DNA from: Streptomyces camelliae
GTDB taxonomy: Bacteria; Actinomycetota; Actinomycetes; Streptomycetales; Streptomycetaceae
Length of the DNA stretch: 64,000 nt
Assembly (NCBI RefSeq): GCF_027625935.1
Contig: NZ_CP115300.1
Span: 372,001 to 436,000 of the forward strand
Direction of reading: 5' to 3'
Shown: positions 45,455-54,690 of the stretch, piece by piece
Layout of the letters: each line of letters starts with the position of its first letter
Position numbering within the stretch: position 1 is the first letter of the stretch
Position numbers and translations under genes: made by a program
Notes under the pieces: generated by a model
Seen by the model: only the letters and a program-made list of their open reading frames with translations
What the model was told of the DNA's origin: nothing
Database searches by the model: none

Positions 45455-46518
45455 GCGGACGGCTCCTTTCGGTGCGTGCGGGCGAGGCCGATGGCCTCGT
45501 AGACGGGGTCGTCGGAGAAGCGGAAGGCGTCCAGGCCGTCTTCGGTGGTCAGCGTGACCGGCGCCCAGGAGGGAACGGCGAACAGATCGCCCTGGGCGAC
45601 GTCGTAGCGCCGGTCGCCGACCTCGACCGTGCCGGTGCCGTCGAACACCTGCCAGACGGCGGAGCCGACCACCCGGGTGGTGGCGGTGCGGGTGCCGGGG
45701 CGCAGACGGTGCATCTCGGTGCGGATGGTGGACAGGGCGTCGCGCGCGGTGGCGGGATCGGTGAACCGTACGACCGCGTGGCCGGGCTCGACCACGCCCG
45801 GGTAGCCCTCTTCCTCCAGCTCCAGCTGGGCGGCGAGCGCCGCGTCGGTGTGCTCCCAGCGGTACGCCATGAGCGGGGAGGAGGGCGTGGCGGGGGCACC
45901 GACGGGACGCAGGCCCGGGTGACCCCACAGGCGCTCGTTACGGGACGCTGCCGGGGTGGCACGGGTGGCCAGCTGGTCCGGGCCGAACTCGAAGAATCCC
46001 GCGTCGAGTTGGCGGACCAGCGGAATGTCCAGGCCGTCGATCCAGGCCATGGGCCGGTCGGTGGTGTTGTGGTGCTCATGGAAGTGCATGCCAGGCGTGA
46101 GCAGCAGGTCGCCGCGACGCATGGCCACCGGGTCGCCCTCCACGTTGGTCCACACGCCCTCGCCCTCCACCACGAAGCGGAACGCGGTCTGGGTGTGCCG
46201 GTGCGCGGGCGCCTCCTCACCCGGGCCGAGGTACTGGATCGCGGCCCACAGGGTGGGGGTGGCGTACGCCGTGCCGGGCAGGCCCGGGTTGGCCAGCGCG
46301 ATGGCGCGGCGCTCACCGCCCCGGCCGACGGGGACGAGGTCACCGCTGCGCGCGGCGAGCGGGTGGAGCACCGACCAGCGCCACAGGGCGGGTACGGCGT
46401 CCGGTTGCGGCACCCCCGTCATCAGACCCTCGCGCTGGGTCCACAGCGGTGCCAGATGCGCGCCCTCGAAGTCGGCGTAGAGCTGCTCCAGGGCGGCGCG
46501 TTCCTCGGTGATCGTCAC
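45451..46518 (-). CDS. sdgD: Gentisate 1,2-dioxygenase
   Basis: The 355-residue bicupin from GTG 46518 (with GGAGTGAG upstream) has the N-terminal cupin iron ligands in APAHRHTQTAFRFVVEGEGV and TPGMHFHEHHNTTDRPMAWI, the key pattern of gentisate dioxygenases, and a second cupin toward the C-terminus (VFDGTGTVEVGDRRYDVAQG, DLFAVPSWAP). It opens the ring of gentisate between C1 and C2 to maleylpyruvate with Fe(II) and O2. It is the first gene of the operon, so the promoter should lie in 46519-46661, where the decamer shared with the regulator's own intergenic region is found. Confidence 0.92.
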   Translation of the reverse strand: MTITEERAALEQLYADFEGAHLAPLWTQREGLMTGVPQPDAVPALWRWSVLHPLAARSGDLVPVGRGGERRAIALANPGLPGTAYATPTLWAAIQYLGPGEEAPAHRHTQTAFRFVVEGEGVWTNVEGDPVAMRRGDLLLTPGMHFHEHHNTTDRPMAWIDGLDIPLVRQLDAGFFEFGPDQLATRATPAASRNERLWGHPGLRPVGAPATPSSPLMAYRWEHTDAALAAQLELEEEGYPGVVEPGHAVVRFTDPATARDALSTIRTEMHRLRPGTRTATTRVVGSAVWQVFDGTGTVEVGDRRYDVAQGDLFAVPSWAPVTLTTEDGLDAFRFSDDPVYEAIGLARTHRKEPSA

Positions 46519-46570
46519 GGCGGACTCACTCCTTCGGGATTACCTGAGCCCAACGTACGACATTGAAACT

Positions 46571-46580
46571 ACGGCCGTCT
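46571..46580. promoter_or_regulatory. Candidate operator ACGGCCGTCT, copy 1
   Basis: ACGGCCGTCT occurs here, 53 bases before the first operon gene, and again at 47556-47565 before the divergent esterase. The core ACGGCCGT is palindromic. Two GTTTCAA-type half-sites flank this copy on the transcribed strand. A PaaX-type repressor lies between, so it is a candidate binding site. Confidence 0.45.
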
Positions 46581-46661
46581 AGATTTTGAAACGCATTCCT
46601 TCCGGGTAGAGCCCTCCGGGTCGCGCTCGTACGACCCGGACCGCATGTCACACCGCCCCGA

Positions 46662-47468
46662 TCAGCCCCTGGTACCGCCGAGCACCTCGTCCACATACCC
46701 CTCCGCCTCCGCCCGCAGCAGCCCATGGGCCTCCAGGAACATCTCGTGGGCGAGCCGGCCGGCCCAGCCCTCAGGCAGCAACTCGGGCGGCAGGTCGGGA
46801 TCCCGGAAGGGGAACATGCGATAGTCGTGGACCAGGCGCATGCGCTCGACCAGCGCGTCCCGGCCGCGCAGCCCACCCGCGCGATAGCCGGCGAGGCGGG
46901 GCCGGTAGCGGTCGAGCAGCTCGGTGTACTCCTTGTTCAGGGCCGCCAGGTCCCAGGAGCGGGCCGCCATGTCCCGGTCCGCCGCCGCCCCCTCGGAGCG
47001 GGCGTGCAGCGCGTCTATCCGCGCCGCGGGCTGGTCGGCGAAGCTCTCCCTGACCTCGGCGACCCGGTCGTGCGGGCTGATCCACACAGAGGCCGACAGC
47101 AGGCCGAAGCCCAGCCAGGACAGCTTCTTGCGCAGTTGTTCCCGCAGCGCCCGGTCGGCCTCGGGCACCGAGTAGATGACCATGTGCCACTGGCCGTCCC
47201 ACGGACCGGGCGCGCGCCGGAAGATCCGCTCCCGGCCCTCGTCGAGCAGCCGCCAGGACGCGTCCGTGAGGGCATAGACGGTCTCCCTGCCGTCACGACG
47301 GCTGTCCAGCCAGCCCTCCTTGCGCATCCGGGCGGCGACCACTCGCACGGTGCTCTCGGGGATCTCGAAGCAGTCCATCAGTGCAACCAGGGCGCGCAGC
47401 CGGACGTCGCCGCCCCGATAGCGCAGATAGTCGCCGAACAGGTCGAAGACCAGTGACCGCGGCTTCAC
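46662..47468 (-). CDS. PaaX-family transcriptional repressor
   Basis: From GTG 47468 (after GGGAGGTGCTT) the protein has 268 residues. It shows the PaaX layout: N-terminal winged helix (KPRSLVFDLFGDYLRYRGGD, PESTVRVVAARMRKEGWLDS), central effector-type domain (WHMVIYSVPEADRALREQLR, KKLSWLGFGLLSASVWISPH) and C-terminal domain (FPFRDPDLPPELLPEGWAGR). PaaX proteins repress aromatic degradation genes and are released by an aryl-CoA. Here the natural inducer by analogy would be salicylyl-CoA or gentisyl-CoA, both made by the neighbouring operon. It lies between that operon and the divergent esterase. Confidence 0.9.
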   Translation of the reverse strand: MKPRSLVFDLFGDYLRYRGGDVRLRALVALMDCFEIPESTVRVVAARMRKEGWLDSRRDGRETVYALTDASWRLLDEGRERIFRRAPGPWDGQWHMVIYSVPEADRALREQLRKKLSWLGFGLLSASVWISPHDRVAEVRESFADQPAARIDALHARSEGAAADRDMAARSWDLAALNKEYTELLDRYRPRLAGYRAGGLRGRDALVERMRLVHDYRMFPFRDPDLPPELLPEGWAGRLAHEMFLEAHGLLRAEAEGYVDEVLGGTRG

Positions 47469-47555
47469 AAGCACCTCCCGGGCCCCTGCCGGACCCCCTA
47501 TACGTGTCAACCTCTTGACGATCGTCTCACAGGCGACCGATATTTCACCCATGCG

Positions 47556-47565
47556 ACGGCCGTCT
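47556..47565. promoter_or_regulatory. Candidate operator ACGGCCGTCT, copy 2
   Basis: Second copy of ACGGCCGTCT in the 154-base region between the divergent PaaX gene and the esterase gene, 58 bases before the esterase start. See copy 1 at 46571. Confidence 0.45.
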
Positions 47566-47622
47566 TCGAGGCGGCACTTCTCGCGTCGCTCTCGCCTCAC
47601 TCCTCGCATCGAAGGAGACGCC

Positions 47623-48348
47623 ATGACAGAGACCTTCGTCCTCATATCCGGCGCCTGCCACAGCGGCTGGACCTGGCGACTGGTGGCCGAGCGGCTGCGC
47701 GCCGCCGGTCACCGCGTCCTGGCCCCGGACCTGCCCGGCCTCGCCGACGGCGACGACCCGCGGCAGTACGGCCTGGCCGACGTCGGCGACTTCGTGGCCG
47801 ACCTCGTCGAACGGCACGAGCTGCAGGACGTCACCCTGGTCGGGCACAGCTGGGGCGGCTACCCGCTCACCGCGGCGGCCCCACGCCTTGCGCCACGCCT
47901 GCGCAAGCTCGTCTACTGGAGCGCGTTCGTCCCGGCGGAGGGGCGGTCCCTGATGGACGAGGTCCCGCCGCACTACGCCGACATGTTCCGGCAGCTCGCC
48001 GCCGCGTCCGGCAACGACACCATCGTCTTCCCCTACGAGGTCTTCACAGCGGCCTTCATGCAGGACGGCGACGAGCGCACCCAGCGCCTGGTCCACGGGC
48101 TGCTGGTCCCCCAACCTCTGCGCTACTTCACCGAGACGGTCACCCCGATCGACCCGGCCGCGCTCGGCGTCCCCGTCTCGTACGTCGTCGGCACCGAGGA
48201 CCTGGCCCTGCCGCCGGGCGAGTACGGCTGGACCCCCCGCTTCCCGCACCGCCTCGGCCCGGACACCCCTGTCATCGAGTACACCGGCACCCACGAGGCA
48301 CAGTTCACCCGCCCCGACGAACTCACCGCCGCACTCCTCAAGGCGTAG
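47623..48348 (+). CDS. Alpha/beta hydrolase of the plant methyl-salicylate-esterase type
   Basis: From ATG 47623 (GAAGGAGACGCC upstream) the protein has 241 residues. It resembles SABP2/methylesterase-like enzymes: the N-terminal [20 protein letters not shown] and [13 protein letters not shown], nucleophile elbow [10 protein letters not shown], the acid near [12 protein letters not shown], and a C-terminal His in [16 protein letters not shown]. It is divergent from the PaaX gene and shares its control region. Given the operon, an attractive role is release of salicylate from an ester, or hydrolysis of gentisyl-CoA, a step for which no other gene is present. Substrate not established. Confidence 0.85.
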   Translation: MTETFVLISGACHSGWTWRLVAERLRAAGHRVLAPDLPGLADGDDPRQYGLADVGDFVADLVERHELQDVTLVGHSWGGYPLTAAAPRLAPRLRKLVYWSAFVPAEGRSLMDEVPPHYADMFRQLAAASGNDTIVFPYEVFTAAFMQDGDERTQRLVHGLLVPQPLRYFTETVTPIDPAALGVPVSYVVGTEDLALPPGEYGWTPRFPHRLGPDTPVIEYTGTHEAQFTRPDELTAALLKA

Positions 48349-48739
48349 GCCCCCAGGCGACGTCTCCCTGACGGCAAGGGCACCGACCGTCCCTGCCGTG
48401 GTCTTCTGCACAACGGTCCGTCCGCCAAGGTCAAGAGACCGCAGCAGGCCCGGCGAGTTGACGGCGTCGAACCCGGGCGCGGGCAGACCACCTTTGAAGG
48501 TGATCCGCATCACATCGTCTCGGAATGCGACACCTCCGGCTACGTGCGTCGCAAGGTTCGTCCGCGACAACACGCCTGCTCAAGAACCGCGCCGACCTCG
48601 TCCACGTCAAGCACTACCTCGGGCAGATCTCCGACGAGATGGCCCCCGCCCGGCCTGAACAGCGCCCTCACCGCTCTCTGGGTCACCTGCCCGGCGCCTC
48701 CGAGCCCGGCATCGTGCTGTCCGGTGCCGGCCTCGTCCA
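48349..48739. other. Intergenic stretch, no gene supported
   Basis: Frames on both strands lack motifs. A plus-strand trace ([20 protein letters not shown]) at about 48580-48640 may be the start of decayed mobile-element genes that continue to 49440. Confidence 0.35.
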
Positions 48740-49004
48740 CGGGCACCGCAGACGCGAACAGTGGCGGATGCTCGCTGAGGGTGCGCCCGACAGCGCGACC
48801 GCCGACTACCTGCACGAGGTCTTCGAGTGCACTGCCCACGCGATCGACGGCCCGGCGATGGCCGTGGAGGCCGCCGACCTACTGGAGGAGACCCTCGCCC
48901 TCGACCTGCGCAGGCCCAGGACTACTTCGGCCACGGCTGGGCCACCGCTTTCCAGGCCCTGGACCTGGCCGACCAGACCACCAACTCGACGGAGGCGAGG
49001 CAGC
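48740..49004 (+). pseudogene. Frameshifted fragment upstream of the DUF6262 gene
   Basis: The plus strand reads REQWRMLAEGAPDSATADYL, HEVFECTAHAIDGPAMAVEA and ADLLEETLALDLRR, then in another frame AQDYFGHGWATAFQALDLAD. One frameshift near 48910 joins them. The family was not recognised; position suggests a partner gene of the DUF6262 element. Confidence 0.4.
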
Positions 49005-49440
49005 GTGACATCGACGCCTGCCTCCACCGCGGCCGCCATCGCCGCCCGGCGTCGGCAGACCCGGGACAAACTCACCCAGGTCGAAAAGGCACTCGATCAA
49101 CTCCGCGGCGAACGCGGCCGGGTGACCGTCCGGGCCGCCGCCGAGCGGGCCGGCGTCTCCGCGACGTTGCTCTACGAGAACGCCGAGGTTCGCGCACTCG
49201 CCCAGCAGGCCACGGCCGACCACCGCAAACGGCAGGTACAGGACGCCCAGGACGTGCACGAGCCGATCGAGGCGTCCTCGCGCGAGCGCGCACTCAATGC
49301 CAGATCCGCGACGCCTGACAGGCGGTCCCCGGCGAGTCCGCCCACCAGCTCGTGCCGAGAACACCAATCTCAAGCGCCGCGTCCAGAAGCTCACTCAGGG
49401 ACACCGCACGCTGCACCCGACCTCGAAGCCCAGCATCTCG
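49005..49440 (+). pseudogene. DUF6262-family mobile-element accessory gene, frameshifted
   Basis: GTG 49005, preceded by GGAGG, starts VTSTPASTAAAIAARRRQTR and continues with KALDQLRGERGRVTVRAAAE and RAGVSATLLYENAEVRALAQ, a DUF6262 helix-turn-helix-like N-terminus. After about 49310 similarity resumes in another frame (ENTNLKRRVQKLTQGHRTL), the coiled-coil C-terminus of the family. DUF6262 genes are usually found with tyrosine recombinases (Tn554-like), of which only traces remain here. Confidence 0.6.
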
Positions 49441-49623
49441 AACAGGCACCGTCATGACCTCCGCCCACCTCGGCCCCGGAGACCAACGTGATCATTTCGT
49501 CGATCTCGGCGTTAGCGCTGGAACCCTTCCCCACGATCAAACCGGGGGACGACCTGGCTGAGGCTTTTCCGATGGGCGCCCGCTCCGGCAGGACGACGGC
49601 CCTGCCGAACACGGACATGACAC

Positions 49624-49650
49624 AGGCCGCCGCCTCAGCGGCGGCGGCCT
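49624..49650. terminator. GC-rich hairpin, possible bidirectional terminator
   Basis: AGGCCGCCGC (49624-49633) pairs with GCGGCGGCCT (49641-49650), extended by CACA and TGTG outside. It lies just beyond the 3' end of the minus-strand methyltransferase gene and downstream of a short plus-strand frame opened by GTG 49488, for which no function could be assigned. Confidence 0.55.
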
Positions 49651-49690
49651 TGTGGCGGTGCGATGTCACATCACCCCGCCACAGCCAGGG

Positions 49691-50485
49691 CTACGGCTTG
49701 CGAGCCACGCCACCGAAGTTGTCGACTTCAGCCGGTTCTTCAGTGCCATTCGACGCGGAGCGCCACCGAGACGTCGAAACCAGGCCGGGCTCCAGCAGGT
49801 CCAGGCCGTCGAAGAATCGGGCGAGTTGTTCCGGGCTGCGGTTGACGCGAGGGTTGTCGCTCGCCTCGTTCCACTGCTCGACCATGGCGCGCTGCTGCTC
49901 GGGGTGGATGACGTCGGTACTGTCGCAGAACACGAGGTAGCTGCCGGACGGCAGGGCGTCGACGAGCCGGTCCACGATGCCGTACACAGAGTCGTCCGTG
50001 ACGTGTGCCGCAATACCCAGCAGGATCAACGCCACAGGCTGCGTGAAGTCCAGTGTCTTGGCGGCCTGTTCGAGGATTCCCTCCGGGTTGCGCAGATCGG
50101 CGTCGATGTAGTCCGTCACGCCCTCGGGTGTGCTGGTGAGCAGCGCCTCCGCGTGCACCAGGACGACCGGGTCGTGATCGACATAGACGATCCGCGCCTC
50201 GGGCAGCAGACGCTGGGCGACCTCGTGGGTGTTGTCCGCGGTGGGCAGGCCGGTGCCCACGTCGAGAAACTGGCGGATGCCGGCTTCGCGGACGAGGTAC
50301 TCCACCGCTCGAACGAGGAACGCCCGCTGTGCCCGGGCAGTGTCGAGAATCCCCGGGTTGGCCGCGGCGATCTGGTCACCGACCTGCCGGTCGATCTCGT
50401 AGCAGTCTTTGCCGCCCAGCCAGTAGTTCCAGATGCGGGCAGAGTGCGGCACGCTGCTGTTGATGGGCGGGCGTTCAATCGACAC
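49691..50485 (-). CDS. SAM-dependent methyltransferase, DUF574/SCO2525-like family
   Basis: The 264-residue protein from GTG 50485 has the family's N-terminal SVPHSARIWNYWLGGKDCYE, the SAM-binding loop QFLDVGTGLPTADNTHEVAQ, the acidic strand ARIVYVDHDPVVLVHAEALL, and GLDLLEPGLVSTSRWR near the end. The family is greatly expanded in Streptomyces; members are thought to methylate unknown substrates, and some sit by conservons or regulators. It has no operon partner here. Confidence 0.92.
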   Translation of the reverse strand: MSIERPPINSSVPHSARIWNYWLGGKDCYEIDRQVGDQIAAANPGILDTARAQRAFLVRAVEYLVREAGIRQFLDVGTGLPTADNTHEVAQRLLPEARIVYVDHDPVVLVHAEALLTSTPEGVTDYIDADLRNPEGILEQAAKTLDFTQPVALILLGIAAHVTDDSVYGIVDRLVDALPSGSYLVFCDSTDVIHPEQQRAMVEQWNEASDNPRVNRSPEQLARFFDGLDLLEPGLVSTSRWRSASNGTEEPAEVDNFGGVARKP

Positions 50486-50639
50486 AGGGGGCTCCCCGGG
50501 TTGGCCAGTTGTCGCTTCCCAACTTAGAGGCTTGTAGCGCCCTTCGCCCCTGAAGATTGGATCTTCAATGGCGATGCGGCCATGCCGATCGTCAATGGGC
50601 CCCGAATCACGCGGAGTCGAGTTGCTGGAGTCCGGGCGA

Positions 50640-51150
50640 TCGGGGGGTCGTCCTCAGCAAAAGATCTTCATGAGGTTGTCTCGCGCCGTTCCTGTCAGTT
50701 GCACCACTCGCTTGCCGGCCACAGCCGTGGAGGCACGCGACTCCCTGATACCGCCGCCATGGCCGTCTTGCGCCGGCCGACCGGCGGCGGACCGGTGTTG
50801 GCACCCCCTTGATCGCGCGGATGTGGGAGCCGTCCGCGCATGCGCGGGACCAGTCGAGTTCGCCGGCCGCGTTCGGTTCGGCGAGCAGGATGCGGTGCGG
50901 CTGGTCGAAGACCCCGGCCTGCTGCTACCGCTCCAGGCGGCGCCAGCAGGTCTGTCCGGAGCCGAACCCCAGCTCCAGCGGCGGCAGTTGGCTATGTCGT
51001 CGTAGAGGACGTAGAGGATGCCCTGGAGACAGAGTCGGTCTGCCACCGGCCGTGGCCCCGGCGACCGCTCGGGCCAGGGCGGCAGCAGCGGTTCGATCAG
51101 CGCCCACAAGTCGTCGTCCACGATCCACGGCCGAGTGCTCACACCGCCAC
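50640..51150 (-). mobile_element. IS5-family transposase remnant, 5' half
   Basis: The minus strand reads RPWIVDDDLWALIEPLLPPW and PVADRLCLQGILYVLYDDIA, then in other frames PPLELGFGSGQTCWRRLERW and the INTERNAL piece LAEPNAAGELDWSRA, the N-terminal half of an IS5-type transposase. The DDE core and C-terminus are missing and at least two frameshifts are present. Confidence 0.65.
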
Positions 51151-51337
51151 GAACGGCGGAAGCATCGGACCAGTCACGCGCGGCCAGGACATCCCAACAA
51201 GATCGTGTTACGAGCTCTGAGGATGAAGTCTTCGGCAGATAAAGGACAGTGACAACGGGTATTGTTCGACTCATCCCCTGCTCTGCGCACCTCTGCGCCC
51301 CCTCTGTCCCCTGCACCCCCTGTGTCCTCGCGATTAA

Positions 51338-53392
51338 ATGATCGCGTCGACGGTAGGGATGACGCTGTTCAGAGGAGGACCACCGGCAGCGGAGGGAAGG
51401 TCTTCGGCAGTGCGCGCGAGACTGCGGGAGCGGTTGCGGTACTGGTTCGACGGGACGATGGACCGAGGGACGCAGGCCTTGATCGGCTGGCTGGTTCTGG
51501 CCTCCGTCGTGTTGATCGTCCTGGTGACGTGTCTGGTGGTTGCGTTCACCGACGAGGACACCGAGAAGCACGGCGGCTGGCTGGGCGTGGCCTGGATGAC
51601 CCTGCTGCGCACGCTCGATCCCGGCACGATGGGCGGGGATACCGGAGCTCCGCTGTTCCTCGGTCTCATGCTGGCCGCGACCGTCGGCGGGATCTTCATC
51701 GTCAGCGCACTCATCGGTGTGCTGACCACCGGCCTGGAGGCCCGGATCCACGAACTGCGACGGGGCAAGTCCCGGCTGATCGAGCGCGGGCACACCGTTG
51801 TGCTCGGCTGGTCGGAACAAGTCTTCACAGTGATCGCGGAGTTGGTCGAGGCCAACCAGAGCGAGCGGCGTTCGTGTGTCGTGATCCTCACCGAGCGCGA
51901 CAAAGTCGAGATGGAGGACGAGATCCGCAGAAGGATCCCGGACACCGGACGCACGCGGGTGATCTGCCGCTGCGGCAGCCCACTTCATCGGGCGGATCTG
52001 GAACTGGTGAGCCTGGACGCAGCCAAGTCCATCATGGTGCTGCCGCCCGTCGGGGACGACGGGGACACCGATGTCATCAAGACTCTGCTGCTCCTGAGCA
52101 ACCGGTCGTGGAACGGCCCGCGCCCGAACATCGTTGCGGCCGTGCGGAGGTCGACCAATCTGGCGGCGGCCCGCCTCGCCGCCGGCGAGGACGCCCTGGT
52201 GATCGACGTCGACGACATCGCCGTGCGCCTCATCGTCCAGTCGCACCGGCAGACGGGCCTGTCCACCGTCTTCAACGAAATGCTCAGCTTCGTCGGCAAC
52301 GAGTTGTATCCCTATCCCGTAACCGGGCTGGCCGGCACCACGTATGGGGAGGCGCTCAACAGGTTCGACCTCGGCATCCCGGTCGGCCTGCGCAGGAAGG
52401 ACGGTGTGTCCCTGGTCAACCCGCCGATGAACACGGTCATCGCCTGCGATGACGAGGTACTCGTCCTGGCCGAGGACGACCTGCTCATCCGGCTCGCAGA
52501 CGCCCGGCCCACGATCGTCGGCTCGGCGATCACCTCCGCTCCCGGCCGGCCTCCGACACCCGACCGCACGCTCATGATCGGCTGGAACTCCCGCTCGGCA
52601 AAGATCATCACATTGCTGGACTGCCTGGTCGAGCCCGGATCGCTGATCGACATCGCGGCGACTCGACGCCCCGAGAACGACCTCCAGGAGCACTTGGAGA
52701 ACCTCGCAGTGGGCTACAAACCCTGCGAACCCACCCTCCGGCCATCGCTGGAGTCCCTGGGACTGGACAACTACCGCAACATCATCGTCCTGACCGATGA
52801 CGACATCGACCCCGAACAGGCCGATGACGACACCTTGGTGACGCTGCTTCACCTCCGTGACATCGCCATCCGGTACGGCAGTCCGTACTCGATCGTCACC
52901 GAGATGAACAACGACGCCAACCGCGAGATCGCCCAGGTCACCAAGGCGGACGACTTCATCGTCAGCACCAAGATAATCAGCCTTCTGCTGAGCCAACTCG
53001 TCGAGGACCGCCACCTCTACGCCGTATTCACCGATCTCTTCGATCCGGCGGGATCGGAGATCTACCTCAAGCCGGCCACCAATTACGTCTTCCCGGAAAC
53101 ACCAGCGAACTTCGCAACAGTCATCGAGGCAGCCCGGCAACAGGGAGAGACAGCCATCGGCTACCGGATCGCGCGGCGCAGCGATGAACCTCCGACCTAC
53201 GGCATCTTCCTCAATCCCGCCAAGACCGCGCCGCTGTCCCTGAGCGAGGACGATGCCATCGTGGTACTCGCCGAGGACAGCCGCCCGGCCGTCAACATGC
53301 CCGCGGCCAGAGACGGACACGGCACGGGCGGCGCGGAGGCAGTACCGCCGTTCAGTCCCGGTCACGGACCGTCTGCACCGGGTCCTTCTTGA
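51338..53392 (+). CDS. CASTOR/POLLUX-type putative ion channel with RCK domains
   Basis: The 684-residue protein has two membrane segments (about residues 47-70, LIGWLVLASVVLIVLVTCLV, and 105-130, LFLGLMLAATVGGIFIVSAL) with a pore-like loop between (WMTLLRTLDPGTMGGD), followed by two cytoplasmic TrkA-N/RCK-like halves: HTVVLGWSEQVFTVIAELVE and TLMIGWNSRSAKIITLLDCL are the two Rossmann starts. This is the bacterial CASTOR/POLLUX-like layout, related to plant nuclear cation channels and to Ca2+-gated K+ channels. ATG 51338 is used; ATG 51359 is an alternative, and neither has a good ribosome-binding site. Confidence 0.9.
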   Translation: MIASTVGMTLFRGGPPAAEGRSSAVRARLRERLRYWFDGTMDRGTQALIGWLVLASVVLIVLVTCLVVAFTDEDTEKHGGWLGVAWMTLLRTLDPGTMGGDTGAPLFLGLMLAATVGGIFIVSALIGVLTTGLEARIHELRRGKSRLIERGHTVVLGWSEQVFTVIAELVEANQSERRSCVVILTERDKVEMEDEIRRRIPDTGRTRVICRCGSPLHRADLELVSLDAAKSIMVLPPVGDDGDTDVIKTLLLLSNRSWNGPRPNIVAAVRRSTNLAAARLAAGEDALVIDVDDIAVRLIVQSHRQTGLSTVFNEMLSFVGNELYPYPVTGLAGTTYGEALNRFDLGIPVGLRRKDGVSLVNPPMNTVIACDDEVLVLAEDDLLIRLADARPTIVGSAITSAPGRPPTPDRTLMIGWNSRSAKIITLLDCLVEPGSLIDIAATRRPENDLQEHLENLAVGYKPCEPTLRPSLESLGLDNYRNIIVLTDDDIDPEQADDDTLVTLLHLRDIAIRYGSPYSIVTEMNNDANREIAQVTKADDFIVSTKIISLLLSQLVEDRHLYAVFTDLFDPAGSEIYLKPATNYVFPETPANFATVIEAARQQGETAIGYRIARRSDEPPTYGIFLNPAKTAPLSLSEDDAIVVLAEDSRPAVNMPAARDGHGTGGAEAVPPFSPGHGPSAPGPS

Positions 53393-53441
53393 ACACCCAG
53401 GGCATCTTGGGCTCCATCCCGGCGGACAACACCACCGTGAT

Positions 53442-53888
53442 TCATCGCTTCTTTACCCTGGGGAGAGCTGTTGTGCGGACCCATGCTGGATCGGGGTTGG
53501 TGTGCGGTTGGCCGTCCACGACGACAGTCGGCACGGTCTCATTGCCGTCGTTGGCTGCCCTGACCGCTGCCGCTCCAGCCGGGTCACGCCAGATGTTGAC
53601 CCAATACAACTGGCGGGCGCTACGGCCCAACCGGATGCGCAGACGCAGACAGTACGTGCAGCCCGGCCGCCAGAAGACGACCGGTCGGCCGTCGACCGAG
53701 CTACGGCGTTGTGCCTCCAGCCCACCGATCGACCGCGGGAAAATCAGCGGCGAGTTCACGCTTGCAAGCAGCACGAACACCAGCAGGAGTGCTGCGGCTG
53801 TGCCGGGGCTCCCCCCGAAGAACAGCCCAGTCGCAGCGACTGAGCCGCACAGCGCAAGCAGCATCGGCAGGATCCAAGCGCGCATCAT
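53442..53888 (-). CDS. Membrane-anchored glutaredoxin-like protein
   Basis: The 148-residue protein has two N-terminal membrane helices (about 5-25 and 30-50) and a C-terminal glutaredoxin-type thioredoxin fold from about residue 65: VVFWRPGCTYCLRLRIRLGR with the CTYC active site, then GNETVPTVVVDG (cis-Pro) and the end NPDPAWVRTTALP. Actinomycete glutaredoxin-like proteins of this type use mycothiol. The C-terminus differs from relatives after the last helix. Convergent with the channel gene. Confidence 0.85.
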   Translation of the reverse strand: MMRAWILPMLLALCGSVAATGLFFGGSPGTAAALLLVFVLLASVNSPLIFPRSIGGLEAQRRSSVDGRPVVFWRPGCTYCLRLRIRLGRSARQLYWVNIWRDPAGAAAVRAANDGNETVPTVVVDGQPHTNPDPAWVRTTALPRVKKR

Positions 53889-53915
53889 GGTGACGCAGGC
53901 TATCGGTGAGTCGGA

Positions 53916-54690
53916 ATGGTCTTCGAACTGGGCCGCTCACCTGGGTTCGCCGGATCTGCCTGTCCGCGCGCGGGGACGAACTGGTTCGCGCTGATGGACG
54001 CGTTGCTGTGCGCGGACGGTCCGGTGAGGGCGCCGGTGGACCTGACGCTGGTGTCCCAGCACCGGCGCGGGTACAGCGCCGTGTACGACGCCTTGAACAG
54101 TGGGAACGTCGACGTGCCCCGGCTGCGCCAGGTGCTGGCCGGGCTGCCCATGCCGCAGGCCGCCGACGGGCGCCTGATCCTAGCGGTCGACATCGGCCAC
54201 TGACTCCGCCCCGATGCACCGACCAGCCCGTACCGTCTCTTCTGTCACGTCTGCGGCCGCAGCGGCCGGTCCTCGGACCAGTTTGTGCCCGGCTGACCCT
54301 GCTCGTTCGTCACCGCCCTGGAATCAGGCCCGACTTCCTGGTGCCAGCTGCTGAACGCCGTCCGTCTCGGTCCGGCCGACAACGTCGCCGAGGTCACCGC
54401 AGCCCAGCTGGGCCGCGTGGTCGTCGACCTGATCGAGATCGGTCGCAGGCACTTCGGCGATCGCGACATCCTGATCGTCTTCGACCCCGGGTACGACGCC
54501 CCGCGTATGGCCCACCTCCTGCGCAGACTGCCGGTGGCGGTCCTCAGGCGGAAGCGCACGGACCGGGTGATACGCAAGCCGGTCCCGGCTCCGTGGATCT
54601 CCCCGCCGCAGGGCGGGCGACCCCCGGAGCATGGCAACGAGTTCCGCTTCGCCGATCCGGAGATATGGGGTGAGCCGGACACGTGGAGGG
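53916..54690 (+). pseudogene. NF041680-type transposase, interrupted by a stop or frameshift
   Basis: The first plus-strand frame (from ATG 53916) has GTNWFALMDALLCADGPVRA, PVDLTLVSQHRRGYSAVYDA and LILAVDIGH, then a stop at 54203; similarity goes on in other frames with RLFCHVCGRSGRSSDQFVPG, then LNAVRLGPADNVAEVTAAQL and ILIVFDPGYDAPRMAHLLRR, and GGRPPEHGNEFRFADPE. This is the putative transposase family common in Streptomyces (NF041680). The C-terminal third is missing. Confidence 0.7.

Noticed and set aside
38521..48348. Reading the ligase and regulator as a siderophore (salicylate-capped) or phenylacetate locus
   Set aside because: No NRPS, carrier-protein or paa genes are present; gentisate dioxygenase, isomerase and fumarylpyruvate hydrolase point to catabolism.
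49488..49620. Short plus-strand frame reading IISSISALALEPFPTIKPGD
   Set aside because: Faint resemblance to the start of a CofE-like ligase, but only about 30 residues and no continuation.
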